DNA of 64,000 bases from Channallabes apus (lineage: Eukaryota; Chordata; Actinopteri; Siluriformes; Clariidae). Made by a program: the position numbers and the translations under genes. Under the pieces are notes generated by a model. That model searched no databases, was not told the DNA's origin, and worked only from the letters and a program-made list of their open reading frames with translations. Where the stretch lies: assembly GCA_030522415.1 (NCBI GenBank), contig CM060109.1, positions 37,054,392 to 37,118,391 on the forward strand, written 5' to 3'. Each line of letters starts with the position of its first letter. The stretch's first letter is position 1. Positions 34,570 to 47,512 of this stretch are shown here, piece by piece.

Positions 34570-37500
34570 GCTTTCATTTGCAATAGGTGCATGTTGGGCA
34601 GAAACTCCCAAGACTGGAGCAAAAAAAAAATAAAAATCACTGCACTATATGCCCTATGAAAGCAGTTACTGTATTATTTAGCAGTTATTTGAACGTATGG
34701 TTATATATTAAGCATTTCTGACCACAAATGAATTATGACATTGTAATTCCTAAATTTATCCAGTTACAGTACTTAAGATCTACTGAAATTATATTATAAA
34801 GTAATGTAAAATTGCTATATATCAATATATACAGTATATATATATATTCCGTTATTTTATTTTTTTATTATTATATAGGAATTGAATCAAGGGATTTAAC
34901 CTTTAATACCACTGGATAGTATGCCAATTCATCACACGGTAAATTAACAACATCAGCTTTGTAAAATTAAATCTGTTAGCAGATGTTAAATTGTGCAGCT
35001 GTTTTCTCCCCAGACATTCCTCACAGGCATGCTGTTATGGCTGTTAAAGGAAATCTTACAGGCTTGTGGAGCTAGTTGGAGCCCTCTTTCAAACCTTTTA
35101 ACCCAATTTCTCCTAGAGCAGGAGGAAATGAAGTGATTGGGTTTGGTCAGGTGAATGAGCAGGCCATTACATTTAAGCTACCACTGCCTCCTTCCTTTCT
35201 TATTTATATACTGATTTATGGATAAGTAAGTATAATTCACACATTTCTTTTTGCTTTTTTAAGACAGTGTCCCACTTGTTGCACTTCCTCATTCCTTATA
35301 TGATAATTTGTTCTCCCTGCAAAATGTTTATGTGATTCATATCATCTGTTTGTCTTTGTGTCTGCATATGGCTTCCTCTCTATGTTCTGCATGTTAATGA
35401 CTTTTGTTCTTTTGATGTAAGGGACGTACATGACTCTGGGTGTTTGGCCAAATGGTTAAATATGCTCTTTTCACTGACAATAAACAAATATCAATCACCA
35501 TCAACATGTATGCTGTGTATTATCTCTCTCAACCAGTAACTTAATTGTATCAGAACACAGCAAACACATCAAATGATTCTTCTTTCTTTAATTCATTTTA
35601 AACCTAGCACACTCTCTCCTTTCTCTTGATTTTACATGGTTCTCGTGATCTCCCCTCTAATATATGAGAGGTATTCAGAGATTTTTGTCTTATTATGAAA
35701 CTTGGAGCATAAATCAAACTTTGCTTATAGGAACAGAGGAAGAGGTACAGCATACAGTACACTGCTGTAGGTCTCCACTATAGACCTTCAGACCTGATGG
35801 CATTACTAACTAATTCCTTTCCTTTTGGGACTTCGAAAAAGATAGGCTAATGAACATCCAGCTGAGACTTAAAGGACAACCTATTTCCTCTCTCTGTTCC
35901 TCAGGGGTCTCAGGTGCATGGTTTGAACCCACTCTGAGCATTTATTATAGAACTGGCCCTATTAAAAATCTGAAACACCTTCCTCTATTGGAACTGTTCC
36001 ATTGGGATCTGTGTGGGCTTTGAGACAGTGTCTGAACAGGGCAACTTAATGCTATTTCAAATGCTAGATGGAGACACCATTGAAAGCAATTCTAAAAGAA
36101 CAGGTTACAAAAAGCTATACACTCTACTGTGTTAAGTACTGAGTACTGAGTGAAGCAATAACCAGTCATTTGCAGCTGGCTGTCGATGAAAATGTATTGA
36201 TCAAGCATAAGTAAACAAGCTGTTGCAGGTGTGTCTAGACTTATCGCCAAAAGTGCAGCATGTCTGGAGTTTTTTAACCACATTTGATTCCATCTATTTA
36301 ATTAGATGTTGGCTCCTCCTTAGCTGGAATGAAAACCTGCATCCACACATGCCCCTTACAGATACAGTACATCTTGACACTCCCATAAAAGATAGAAATG
36401 ACTTGGTCAGGGACCTCTATAGAACATCATTATTGGCTTTTACACTCAACCCATTCATAGTATTATGTCATCTCTATTGACAAAACACATGTGGTGATTT
36501 ATTAGAGAACGAGCAGGGGCAGGAAGTCCAGGCAAGGGAATTTCAGGGACTGATTATGGAAGGCGTTGAAAAAAAGGTCTAAAAAAAGCCTCATTGGTAG
36601 TATGTTGGATTGCGCAGTCAGAAGAGAAGAGGGCTCAGAAATAAAACCAGCTGTCCCTCAGTGCTTGTTGGACAGAGATAACGTAATGAGGCTGCTGGAG
36701 GAGCTGGTCTCCACCACCACAGCAAGATTAGCAAGACTATTGACACATTAGGTGACCTGCAGGCCAGGCTGAGCTCTGCTGTCCCAATCTGGGGATTTCT
36801 GTCACACTTCACATTTATCTATTAAAGCAAGAGCTACGCAAAGTTGGTGAGTCAGTATCTACAATTAATCTGTTTGATGTTGAATTATGCAATAGTTATT
36901 TATAAGAGCATATTTTTATTTTCAGTCTGACAAAGACAGGCAACATTTTGTAGCTCTTTTGGAATGGAAACGGTGTAAATGTGTGGTGTGTTTATTGAAT
37001 GAAGTGCAGGTTTTCTGGTCTGAAAGACCCAGGGGTGGCTAATGCATTAATCAATTCCCTACTACCCTAGGAGAATGGAAAACTACACAGGTGTTTTCAG
37101 CAGATAAGGTACAATATAACTGCTAAAAGTTCACAAACTTGTCAAAATTATGCATATTCCTTTGCTCTACGGTTTGTGTTACTCTGGCATTTTAACAACC
37201 TGTTTGATTGAAGGCAGACTGTCTTGCCTGTCGGAAATGCACCATACTGAGCAGCGTACTGGATCATATAAAAACACAATATCTGTTCTATTTAAGCATT
37301 ACAGGATTGCCAGAATACATTTTATATTTGATCAAACTAAAATATAAGAAGGGATGCACTACAAGGAAGCCTTTTCAGTTTAAATGTAAATTTGGGTGTG
37401 ATTTATCAACTTTGGGTAGCCTCTAAGTATTTTTACTCACTGGGGGTTAGTTCAGCATTGTGATGAATTATCATGCACAATATATTAGTTATACAAAAAT

Positions 37501-40126
37501 AGCTTATGGTCTTCCAAAGCTAACTTGCAAGTTGTGATGTAGTAAAAGCAAAGACTGTATACTACTGTAACTACTATCTCTGTAGTTTGAAAGGGCTTTG
37601 AGGTGTTCACAAGCTACAGTAGTTAAGCATTATGGAGAGCATTGTACTGTATATACACCAATGATGCATTCCATTTTTGAAACTATACAGATATCACAAC
37701 TCAAAAAAACTTACAAAACACTGAATTTGTACTGGCACTCTTAGTAAAGAAGTCAATACTTCACGCATTGATATCCAAGGAATAAAGGTGCATGCGGTAA
37801 TACAGTTTGGGTTCTTTATGCATGTGCATACTGTAACCTGTGTTTTGTCTGACAACATAAAACATTCACAGCATAAAATAAATTCAAGGAATTGAATAAG
37901 ATACAATGTCAGTATTCATCCTTAATGGTTGTTTTATCTATTAATTCTTGGCTATTGTCTATTCTTTACTCTAACGTTCCACTAATTCTACAGGTCTTAA
38001 TTGCTCATTATGCAATGCCATTCTGAACAGATTATAATGAAATGCAGTTTCTCAGTGTTGTAACCATTGTAATACAATCTTGTGTTGTGTCAATGTTTAG
38101 ATCTGTATACTGCAAGCATTATTATTTCCTAGATGATTAAAGTGCATTATTACAAATGTGTGATGCATTTTAATGATTTTAATGCCTCCTCTTTTCACTT
38201 AAATGTGCAGAATTAACCATTTAAAGAAACTGGGATCACCCACAGCTCAGTTAAGCAAACTCTCAGTTTTAACTTCTCGCAGGCTCCCCCATGTCTGCTC
38301 GTCTAAAGGAAACCTGAGTCTTGATGCACTAGTTTAAAATAAGATAGATGTATTTTTGCAGCTATGTGGCGCCTAGATTACTTCACATTTCTGTTATGTG
38401 AGCTCTCAACTGAACATTACTTGTCACAAGATAGTCATGAACTGTTGACACATTTTGACACAACAGACCTTTTCATGTCAAATACCAATGACTCTGGACC
38501 ACCATGTTCATGTTCATCTATGGACATTGCAACATGCTTTACAGTATGTAGTAGAATTGTCAGTTTTTTTTTAAAATTTATTTTCTGCTATGCAATGTAC
38601 TAGACTCATTTCTCCTGACAGTTTAATTGCTTTTCTCCAACATGCCTCCGATGCCAGTGGGTCTAATTTAGGGGCAAAGATGGGCCTAGACCCAGGGACG
38701 CCATAATGTACCAACAAGATGAGCAAATGTGTTTCAAGCACTGTGCAGGCATTTTATAAAAATTGTGTGCACCACTTGGAATCGCATCTTTTTAAGGGTC
38801 CTTCAAGTCCTTATTTACACTCTAACCCTCCATTCTATCCATGTCCTGTGTAGAGTGTGGAACAGATAATGATTTGGCTTTAATATTATTTGGAGAGTTA
38901 AGAGAAAGAATAGAGTGGACTGGACTAGACATTTAAATCCCAAGCTAGACATGTAAATCCTTCTCTGCCAGTGCCTGTCTGTCTGAGATATAAACCTAGG
39001 TTTTTCTGAATTGTTCTGACATGAGAAATAATGATAATGTCTAGTATGCTAAACTCTGTGTCACTACTTTTTATCAGTTAACCATTTTGTCTCTGGATGC
39101 TACTGTGGCAATGACATAGGAGTTCAATTTGATTAGTCAACATAATGTATAATTCACAACAAAAAGTACACTTTTAAAAGAAGGTGGTTTTCATGTTCCT
39201 AAAACTTTTACTTATAGACTGTATATATGACCTTTTTTTCCAAGAGTGCCCAGTCAACCCACTTTGATTTATTACTAACATTATTATTTTATTATGATGT
39301 ACCTAGACAATATAATGTAAACATACAAGAAGCTATCCATAATTTGCTTCTTAAACTCCACTAAAGGAACTGTGTTTAAGCAGCTTTTTAAGAAATGAAA
39401 AAATGGTAGCACCATAATTAATTACTCTATATTGTAGAAACTTAATTATGCATTGCTTTCAACATGCCACTGCAGTACGAACAATTTATTACAACTGGAA
39501 CTTTTCGACTGCATTGTATTGCAGTATTAGAATGAATCAAATTTGTATGAGGAGAATGGTCTACACACAAATCATATTTATAAAAAATTTATAACATATT
39601 TGTGTTAGAGGAGGGGCAAAAAAGGCAAAAGAAAATGTCCTTCCACATGCTATTACTAGAAGGAATCTGGAGCATTTTCCTCATACAAATTTTATATTTA
39701 CGGCATATTACTTGTCGAACCACCTTCTGAAATTATACCCCAGCGATTTCATTTTTATTCGAGAATAACTGAAATATAAAAATTGTTACACAAATCATGT
39801 TGGCGGAAGTGTATTCCTCAGTACTACATTTCTGATTTAGATGTTAGTGCATTTAAATGTTAGTTTACACTGTTATTTGAAGAGGAAAATATCAAAGGAC
39901 CATATGACCACATACTGTAGACCATGTGTTTTAAATTCTCTGTAGAGAGTAAGCAACGTTTGGGCATTGAGCTAATATGAAAGAACTGCACAAGCTGTAG
40001 AACTGCACTCTTATTAGAAGACAAAAACAATGTCACACCTGGTTACTGAGAAAGTCAGGCCAGTTACCTTGCTTTAAGCATAAACAGATTGTCTAACTGG
40101 GCTTACCTTTAGCCTACACTATGCTC

Positions 40127-40200
<74 letters not shown>

Positions 40201-40960
40201 CCAAAAGGTATGGAAATGTCGGGCAGCCAACAGTTCATTACCGTAATGATGTTTTACAACAGGCAGCAAGACATAAATCTATAATCTCACATGTTTAATT
40301 GTCCTGTCAGTGTAACACTGTACAATTGATTTGAATATATTTGATTTGAATAATACACTGAGAAGAAAGACATTCTTAATCATTTAGAGTCTTATTCCAA
40401 CCTGGCAAGATCTTCCATGATGCAAGTAAACCCTGAATATAGTAATTAAAAAAAATAGTGGTTTTGTATGCCAACAACATAGAATTACATGCTTCTAGAC
40501 ATGTCTGACAGATTTAACTTCTGCACACTGTGGTGCTTTGACAAAATGAGATATTGTTCAGGTAAACATTTGCCTGCCTCACACCCAACAACCCCTGATA
40601 AATGCATACTATAGATAAGGATGTACTGTAAGCATCCTCTGCCTCTTAGAATATGAGCTCCTCATATGGTGTCAGGCTATATTTAATTTTGGACCATGGC
40701 ACAGAGCATGATGTAACATAGTGTTATGTGTGTTATTTATATGTTATAATATATATCACTTGTTCCACATGGGTACTTTTTTGTATTCCCAATTTAACTT
40801 TGTTGTTGTTGTTGTTGTTTATCATGGAGGGTCTCACCACTAAAAATATTCCGCTGTATAAAGCTGAGATCTGTTGAATATAGTTGTGTATTAGGTTTCT
40901 AGAAGAGGACTTGTTCCACTAAGTTTGTGTTGTTGGTTTGGCCTGTGTATGTGTGTGTAG
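34570..40960. other. Gene-poor stretch upstream of the first recognised xirp2 exon
   Basis: AT-rich, containing (GT)n at 40129-40196 and (TTG)n at about 40800-40819. Because 40961 is preceded by a splice acceptor, further 5' exons of xirp2 probably lie here or beyond, but I could not identify one. A 61-codon open frame at 36566-36751 has no recognised family. Confidence 0.5.
40129..40196. repeat. (GT)n microsatellite
   Basis: About 33 GT units with one interruption. Confidence 0.95.
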
Positions 40961-41115
40961 CTGCAGGCAGTGTAGTGGTACCCAGGACTGGCTATCTTGT
41001 GGAGGCAGAGCAGCAGTGGAGCAGGTCTCAATCTGAACCCATCCTTTTAAAGAATCACATGGCCATGTACCAGGCAGTAGTCTCCAAACAGGACACATCA
41101 GGCTTCTCCAACGAG
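40961..41115 (+). CDS. xirp2: xirp2 exon with the conserved start MAMYQAVVSK
   Basis: The acceptor is tgtgtgtgtag (AG at 40959-40960; further AGs at 40966, 40970 and 40975 are alternatives). The donor is gag|GTATGC at 41116, phase 0. The ATG at 41059 gives MAMYQAVVSKQ, equivalent to the MARYQAAVSRG start of mammalian XIRP2. The frame is also open upstream through the exon, with a RSQSEPILLKNH segment. This resembles the region before the same motif in EPLIN (LIMA1), so a longer N-terminus from upstream exons is plausible. I use 41059 as the minimum start. The exon is far (2.9 kb) from the next one. Confidence 0.85.
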
Positions 41116-42514
41116 GTATGCAAGCTCACACATTCACAAACACACTCAAATGTAACCCTACTGGTTGAACCCAGTGTTTAAGATTATCTGTATTTAAGAT
41201 AATCAGTGTGCATGAATACACACACGTTATTAAATTATATTCTTCTCTAAAACTGCATTGAATTGAAATTGGAATAAATCTGTTTGGCACAAATTGTCTA
41301 TATGATAATGAGACTGATAAATATGAGGACGGGTTATTTGCAGTTTCAATTGAAAGACTTATGAAACCTTTGTCATTGAAAGTGACAGAAAAATAATAGA
41401 TCTATGCTACTTAAGCTTTATGATGAACAGTGTATAATAAATAGTTTGAGCATCTGTGAAATCAAGATATGCAAGAGAGTCAGGGAGAAAAGAAATATAA
41501 ATATGAATTTGGATAAATACTGTAGTTTATTTTAAATATATCACTTTCCCTTTTGGTTACGGTCATAAAGATTACTTTTTGGATCTCCGTTTATGGTCCA
41601 ACCCCCTACAACCTTGTTGATAAGTGATTTTTAACAGACCTGCTGTTTCTATTATTAAATATTTTTCCTTTTTGGACAAATTCATTTGGCCTTGCCACAC
41701 TATGCCTGTAACATGTGATTGCTTTAAACTATAGTCTTGATATAGGGAATTTAAAAGTGTTTTTTGGTTGTTGCCCCTGATACTGTAGCTTTGCAATGGT
41801 TTGAGAATGCCAGTGGTGACAGTTGATCAGTTTAGGTTTTAACAGTTCTATAGAAATCTAGTTCTTTCTCGCTTACTTTACTTCCTTTATTTTACTGCAG
41901 TGCATTTAAAATGATTATACAGTATAGGTCAATATACGTGTTGATTTGGCACTTATAGGTCGCCTCAGCCCCACACATGCCCCCTTTGCATAAATTAGGC
42001 CCCTTTCTGCCTTCTACACACCACACCACCAATACACCACCTCTGCCCCCTACATGCCACCTCTGCACCATACACATCACCTCTGCACACTATAGGCTCC
42101 TTTCTGTCTAACACACATATATCCTGCTCCCTATGCATAGTCTTTACCCCTGTAGGTCATCTTTGCCCTTTATCCAGAGCACTTCTGCCCTTTACAGATT
42201 CCCTCTGACCAGTAAAGATAATCTATGCTCCTATAGGCGTCCTCTACTCCATATAGGCCATCTCTGCCCTCCTATAGGCTACCTTTGCCCCATACTGTAC
42301 ACTGTTTTGGTTCCCTACATGGCAATTCGGCATCCTACACTGTAAAAAATAAATAGTAAATTTTACGGTAAAAAAAAGGCAACTGTGGTTGCCAGAATTC
42401 TACCCTAAAATATACGGTAGCACTGTTATTGCACTGTAAAAAAAAAAAAAAAAAAAAAACTAAATTTTACGGTAAAAAAACAGCAGCTTTGGTTGCCAGG
42501 AGTTTACGGGTATC

Positions 42515-42595
42515 GAGCCTGGCTGGGAATTGAACCCGGACCCTAGTGGTGGAAGGCAACAGTGCTAACCACTACACTACCATGCTTGCTACACA
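42515..42595 (-). repeat. tRNA-like SINE head, minus strand
   Basis: Read inverted: A-box-like tagtgtagtggttagcac, then B-box-like gggttcaattccc. It looks like the 5' part of a SINE nested in the composite element. No full tRNA fold was established. Confidence 0.55.
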
Positions 42596-43074
42596 ATTGC
42601 TGTCATTGTTGGACTATTTTTTTATTATGAATAACCACAATGAATTAATTCAGCAATTCTGTGAAAGCATAATTTTATCACACTAGCTGGGAGATAAAAG
42701 AGATAGAAGTTACATTGCTAAGCATTTGGATTTTACTGTTAAGAATACTTTTATACTAATTGATGAATACAAACCTAAATCAAATTATCAAAACCCATCA
42801 AACTTTATTCAAGACATCAGCATGTTCCCATGTATATTTGAATAAAGACAGCAAAACAATATTAAAATTCTCAAAATCAAATGTACAAATGTCAGGGTGG
42901 CCATTTTTATTTGGGCGGACAATCTAAGCATATAATTTTATAGAAGGGCTTTTATTACAACTTTACACAAAAAAATTATTTTATCACACACATGTTAAAA
43001 TTGTTTATGTCCTCTGTCATGCATTGTGGTTTTTAAGTGCACACTTCACTGGGGTGTTAAATATGTTAATGTAT

Positions 43075-43356
43075 TTTGTAATGGGTTTGGCACAAGGGAG
43101 GCAACAACAAACACGGACATGTGGCGAGGTGTTACGGAAAAGGGGTAATTTTAATTAGGAAAGGAGAGGGTTAAAGGAGGGAGGAAGGGAAAAAGGGAAG
43201 GAAAGGTGTGCACGTGCAGATCTGGTGGGCAGTGCCCTGCTGGCATGCGGGCACTGGCTGGTGAACGGTTGCGCCGGGCGAAGTGGCCGTGCTAGCGGCT
43301 GTCCTTGCCACAGTGATCAAAGGGCTGGATACCATTCACGACTTTGAAGTCCTTGG
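43075..43356. repeat. GC-rich dispersed repeat, short copy
   Basis: Starts ttgtaatgggtttg, contains gggttaaaggagggagga and the block gcagatctggtggg, and ends tttgaagtccttgg. All of these are shared with 58284-59247. It is flanked by the 9-bp direct repeat ttaatgtat (43066-43074 and 43357-43365), which suggests insertion with target duplication. It is internally deleted relative to the long copy. Confidence 0.65.
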
Positions 43357-43999
43357 TTAATGTATATTAGACGGCTATAATCCGTAGAAAATAATATTAA
43401 AATCCTTAAAATATACAGTATAATGAGTGCGATCCCGTATAACCAATAATGCTGCTACCGTATTTTTTACGGTAAATTTCTGGCAAAATTACGTATTTTT
43501 ACCGCAAAATTTACGGTTTATTTTTTACTAAGCAGATATTTTTCTGATTTTTAAACTCTATTGACAAAGGTTGAGTCAAATATAAACTGATGCTTCAGTA
43601 TATTAGTAACAAATACTTTCTCTGAGAGTTTATATGTTAAGTCCATAACTTTTTTAAATTTTACTGCAAGAAAACATATTTTCATATGTTTTTAACTGTG
43701 AAATTTAAGGTCTTACTTTGTAAAACTAATTACAGTTTTTCACTGTAAATTTTACGGTTATCCCAACTTTTGTGAAACATGGTTTTATTCTGTAGCATTT
43801 ATATAGTATTTTACTGTTAAAGTTACAGACATTTTTACAGTGTATAAAACTTATAAAGCTCACTTTTCAGTTATGCTGTCCAGGTTAGTTGTTTGTGACT
43901 AACTAGAAAAATGGTGTGACCCACTATACAAAAATGTGTGATTTTCTTTCTCTCGCTCTCTCTCTCTGTTTGTCTGTCTGCCTATGTCCATTTCACTAG

Positions 44000-44128
44000 G
44001 TTACAAAGGAAGCTGTTGTCTGTTCTGTGCCTGGAGGACTAGCCAGCATTCGCAGGCAGTTTGAGAGGGAAGAGAAGTCTGCCACTTGCACAGTTACACA
44101 GTTTCCAAATGCACACCGATCTTCACAG
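44000..44128 (+). CDS. xirp2: xirp2 exon encoding VPGGLASIRRQFE
   Basis: 129 nt, 43 codons, phase 0 at both ends. The acceptor is cactAG (43998-43999) after a (TC)n-rich tract, and the donor is cag|GTAATT (44129). It encodes a segment with VPGGLASIRRQFEREE, matching the VPGGLAKVKKQFEDE region just after the start in mammalian XIRP2. It is common to the long and short isoforms. Confidence 0.92.
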
Positions 44129-45506
44129 GTAATTTCTAAATAATTTCCGATAGTTTAAACACATAATGTATCGACAATGTCATAAAAGTTGCTTATTTTA
44201 TTTCTCTAAATTATAATGAAGGAAATTATGATGAAAGTCATGATAATAGAACAAAACAGAAACCCACCAAAAGGAACAAAGCATCTGGAATGAAGTGCTG
44301 TTGAAGCATTCCGCATAAATCTTTCTAGTATTCACATAAGCAAATGACATGCATGCAGCACCTGTGTGAATGACTAGCAAGAAGAGATAGAAAATGTAAA
44401 AGCAGACTCAAGAGACACAAATCCTGGAAAATCCTACCCTGCCTATCCAAATTCAAGCCATCCATCCACACCAGTGCTTTCTTCCTGCATGCCCCGCTCC
44501 CTGCAGGGGTTTGACGTGCAACTCTAGAGAAACGATAAGGCTGAATACAGAAAGAGAGTGGAGGCTTTAAAAGCTGCTTTCACTTTTATTATTTTTACAA
44601 ATGCAACAACTGGAGCTATGTAAAGTGCTGTGGGAGTTTATGTTGAAATATGCATTTCTGCCAGCTTGTCCTGTTTTGTCTCGCTCTGTGTGAATTATGT
44701 GTGCCTGATAACAAATTAAACTGTTTATTTATTCACAAGCCAGATCTGCAGGCTGATGGTGACATCTCTGGAATGGAGATTTCATTCAGATTTGTGCAAT
44801 GTCATGCATGCTTCTCATTAACAAAAGACCATCTCTATTGTTCACGATGACACATGCTATTAGAACATTAATTAGTCTTGCTAGAATTGATTATTGACAG
44901 AATAGGAGTTACTTCTAATTATCTGTGGATTAGTAGAGACGATTTTGGCTGAGAGAGGGAGAGAGAGAGAGATCGAGAGAGAGATAGAGAGAGATTGCTT
45001 GGACTCATGGGAGAGAAGAAAATGGGTTTTTAAATGTGCAGATTACAGTGTATTAATAAATCAAGGTTGTAAAAGATTAAGACTAATAACATAAAGTGAG
45101 TTGTTGTTGATGTGCAAACAAACAGAACTGTAAATGTCTCCATTTGTGTTGATTTGTACTGTATGTGAATTTTATTGGCAATCTTAAACATAACTATCAC
45201 TCCCAAGTGGATAATATTAACCCTATAGGGTTCGGTTGGTATAGTGTTTGGGAATTTCCAGCATGTCCATAAGCTGGTGCTGTATGGGTCGCGGTTGGCA
45301 GTGCTCAACACAAAAATGCAAGGAAACAAATATTGCTTAATTGATGTGATTATAAAAAGCTTAAAGCCGTGAGTGGGGTAGATTCAAGATTCGGGATTAA
45401 AATAACTTTATTAATCCCAGAGGGTAATTGCTAATAGATTGTTTATGTCATTCAATAGCCAATAACTACACTGAGATTCAATAATAAACAGTATTACTGT
45501 GTGTGC

Positions 45507-45542
<36 letters not shown>

Positions 45543-46360
45543 CTTTCCATACATCTTCTTGACCTCACCTGACACACTGCCTTCCATCAAATCCAGGAAG
45601 TGTCAAACCGGTCTGAATTATTATTGAGAAAGGGAATTAAAGGAGGAGTGTACTATCAGGATGAAAGGGATAGACGCTCGACTCGAAATACCCCTAATGA
45701 CTAATCCACAAAAGCAGTATAATGAAGCTACACAGGCAATCTTAGCAGTCTAATTACACCCCTGAGGAACATTTATGTTTTGCCTATTTACTACCTCACT
45801 GACACATGAAAGATATACAAAATGTTGGAGTTGGACCTCCTCCAACTCCTGTGGAAGCTTCAGTGCGGCACAAGCCTAAACAGCGCTACTTTATTGTCCA
45901 TGACTCCAAGCCACAATATCTGCTGAGTTTTGGCACTAACATTTACCTACTGTACATTACAGTAGAATTAAACATATGACTTTTTTTGGCTGGCTGAATG
46001 GTGGCACGATGACTTAGTGGTTAGAACTCTCACCTTGCACCTCCAATGTCCTGGTTTGGTTCCCGCTACGGGGTTGTGAGCATAAAATTCGCCAGGTCCT
46101 CTGGTTTCCTCCTCCAAAGACACCCAAATTGCCTGTAGTGTGTGAATGTTGGGGTGAATGTTGACCCAGGGTCCTACAGTACCACGATTGTAAAAATAGG
46201 AATAATTACAATGGTTAACAATTGGCCTTCAATGGCTACCACTGGCCTCCACTGTCCGTATTTGTACTAAAGAGGTTCCTAGATGAATGGATGGATGGAT
46301 GAGGCTGAATATGGTTTATATTTTAGCACTTAATATATGTTATATAAATTTTTTTAACAG
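44129..46360 (+). other. xirp2: xirp2 intron
   Basis: Holds a GA-rich tract (44955-44994), (GT)n at 45498-45540 and a SINE at 46000-46302. No further exon seen. Confidence 0.75.
46000..46302 (+). repeat. tRNA-headed SINE with target duplication
   Basis: Flanked by the direct repeat ggctgaat (45992-45999 and 46303-46310). The head has an A-box-like ttagtggttagaac and B-box-like ggtttggttcccg. The body contains ggtttcctcctccaaagaca and the tail is (ATGG)n. It lies about 50 bp upstream of an xirp2 exon. Confidence 0.8.
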
Positions 46361-46424
46361 GCTTCCTATCAGACCATTCACCAGGAAGTCACCTCTAGTG
46401 TTGAAAACCATCATGAAGAGAATG
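46361..46424 (+). CDS. xirp2: Small xirp2 exon
   Basis: 64 nt: 21 codons plus one base (phase 1 at the donor). The acceptor is tttttaacAG (46359-46360) and the donor is aatg|GTGAGA (46425). The encoded ASYQTIHQEV segment falls in the poorly conserved stretch between the start region and the QFEK motif of XIRP2. The leftover base joins the next exon to give Glu, which confirms the phase. Confidence 0.85.
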
Positions 46425-46741
46425 GTGAGAAAGAATTACATTGATCTTTAGCTCTACATTTTAAGCATTATTTAAATGCTCTCTATTTCTGTAATTAGTC
46501 TATATTACCACAGTGATAAATTATTGCAAACATTCTTTAGTAATCAATTTATTCTGGTGAAATTTGCACTCAGCATGACACCAAGCCCAGAAACACTGGG
46601 CATAAGGAGCCTTGGCTGAGATTCCAGGCCATCACAGGACATCACCATGCAACCACAATTCATGCACAGACAGGATATATATATATATATTAATATATAT
46701 ATATTATGGCAAGCCGTTTAGGAAAATATTCATGAGAGAGT

Positions 46742-47319
46742 TGAATGAAAACTCGATATATATTGATTGAAACTCGATACATATTGAATGAAAACTTGAT
46801 ATATATTGAATGGATTCTGAAGATATTGAATGAAACTCGATATATATTGAATGAAAACTCGATACATATTGAATGAAACTCGATATATATTGAATGAAAC
46901 TCGATATATATTGAATGAAAACTCGATATATATTGAATGGATTCTGAAGATATTGAATGAAACTTGATATATATTGAATGGATTCTGAAGATATTGAATG
47001 AAACTCGATATATATTGAATGAAAACTCGATACATATTGAATGAAACTCGATACATATTGAATGAAACTCGATATATATTGAATGAAAACTCGATATATA
47101 TTGAATGAAAACTCGATATATATTGAATGGATTCTGAAGATATTGAATGAAACTCGATATATATTGAATGGATTCTGAAGATATTGAATGAAACTCGATA
47201 TATATTGAATGGATTCTGAAGATATTGAATGAAACTCGATACATATTGAATGAAACTCGATATATATTGAATGGATTCTGAATATATTGAATGAAAAGTC
47301 TGAATATATTGATTGAAAC
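46742..47319. repeat. Minisatellite of two interleaved unit types, 27 units
   Basis: I count 27 head-to-tail units of 20-22 bp. About 20 are type A (GAATGAAA, optional extra A, CTCGATAYATATT). Seven are type B (GAATGGATTCTGAAGATATT, 20 bp). Neither strand-specific function nor a gene is implied. The three minus-strand open frames of about 200 codons across it are a by-product of stop-free units. Confidence 0.95.
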
Positions 47320-47512
47320 ATGACGTCATCGAAACACAGCGCCATCGTTAGGAAGAATGAGCGAGTCCGCGAGAACCTTGGTTGCTGCGATTCTGAGAAA
47401 TCAAGAAATGGTCAACACGTTAGTGAGTGCGTGTACGGCCCAAAGTCCATTTCCTCCTCTTTTCCACGTCTGAGTTGTATAAAGCAGTGGTAAACTTTCA
47501 AGCCCGCGACTC

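Larger units (their letters stand above)
42338..43842. mobile_element. Composite non-autonomous DNA element with CACTGTAAAAA termini
   Basis: It begins CACTGTAAAAAATA and ends inverted (ATTTTTACAGTG), with TA on both sides (42336-42337 and 43843-43844). Subterminal copies of TTTTACGGTAAA occur repeatedly in both orientations near both ends (42362, 42467, 43460, 43750). It contains a tRNA-like SINE head and a GC-rich insert, so it is a nest of elements. No transposase is present and the superfamily is not assigned. Confidence 0.6.
41116..43999 (+). other. xirp2: xirp2 intron, repeat-rich
   Basis: Bounded by GT at 41116 and cactAG at 43998-43999. It holds the composite CACTG-ended element (42338-43842) and a pyrimidine-rich, low-complexity stretch at 41950-42330 with recurring ctgcccc/ctata blocks. 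No coding exon recognised. Confidence 0.75.

Noticed and set aside
36566..36751. 61-codon open frame with a somewhat protein-like composition
   Set aside because: No family resemblance, no convincing splice sites at both ends, and an overlapping minus-strand frame of similar length.
44650..44850. 66-codon plus-strand frame in an xirp2 intron ending QCHACFSLTKDHLYCSR
   Set aside because: Superficially zinc-finger-like, but it has no proper Cys/His spacing and no splice context.
46742..47319. CRISPR-like alternation of repeats
   Set aside because: Units are contiguous without unique spacers and the genome is vertebrate. It is a minisatellite.
46690..47345. Three overlapping minus-strand frames of 184-213 codons
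   Set aside because: They are translations of a 20-22 bp tandem repeat, low complexity and open in every frame. There is no gene evidence.
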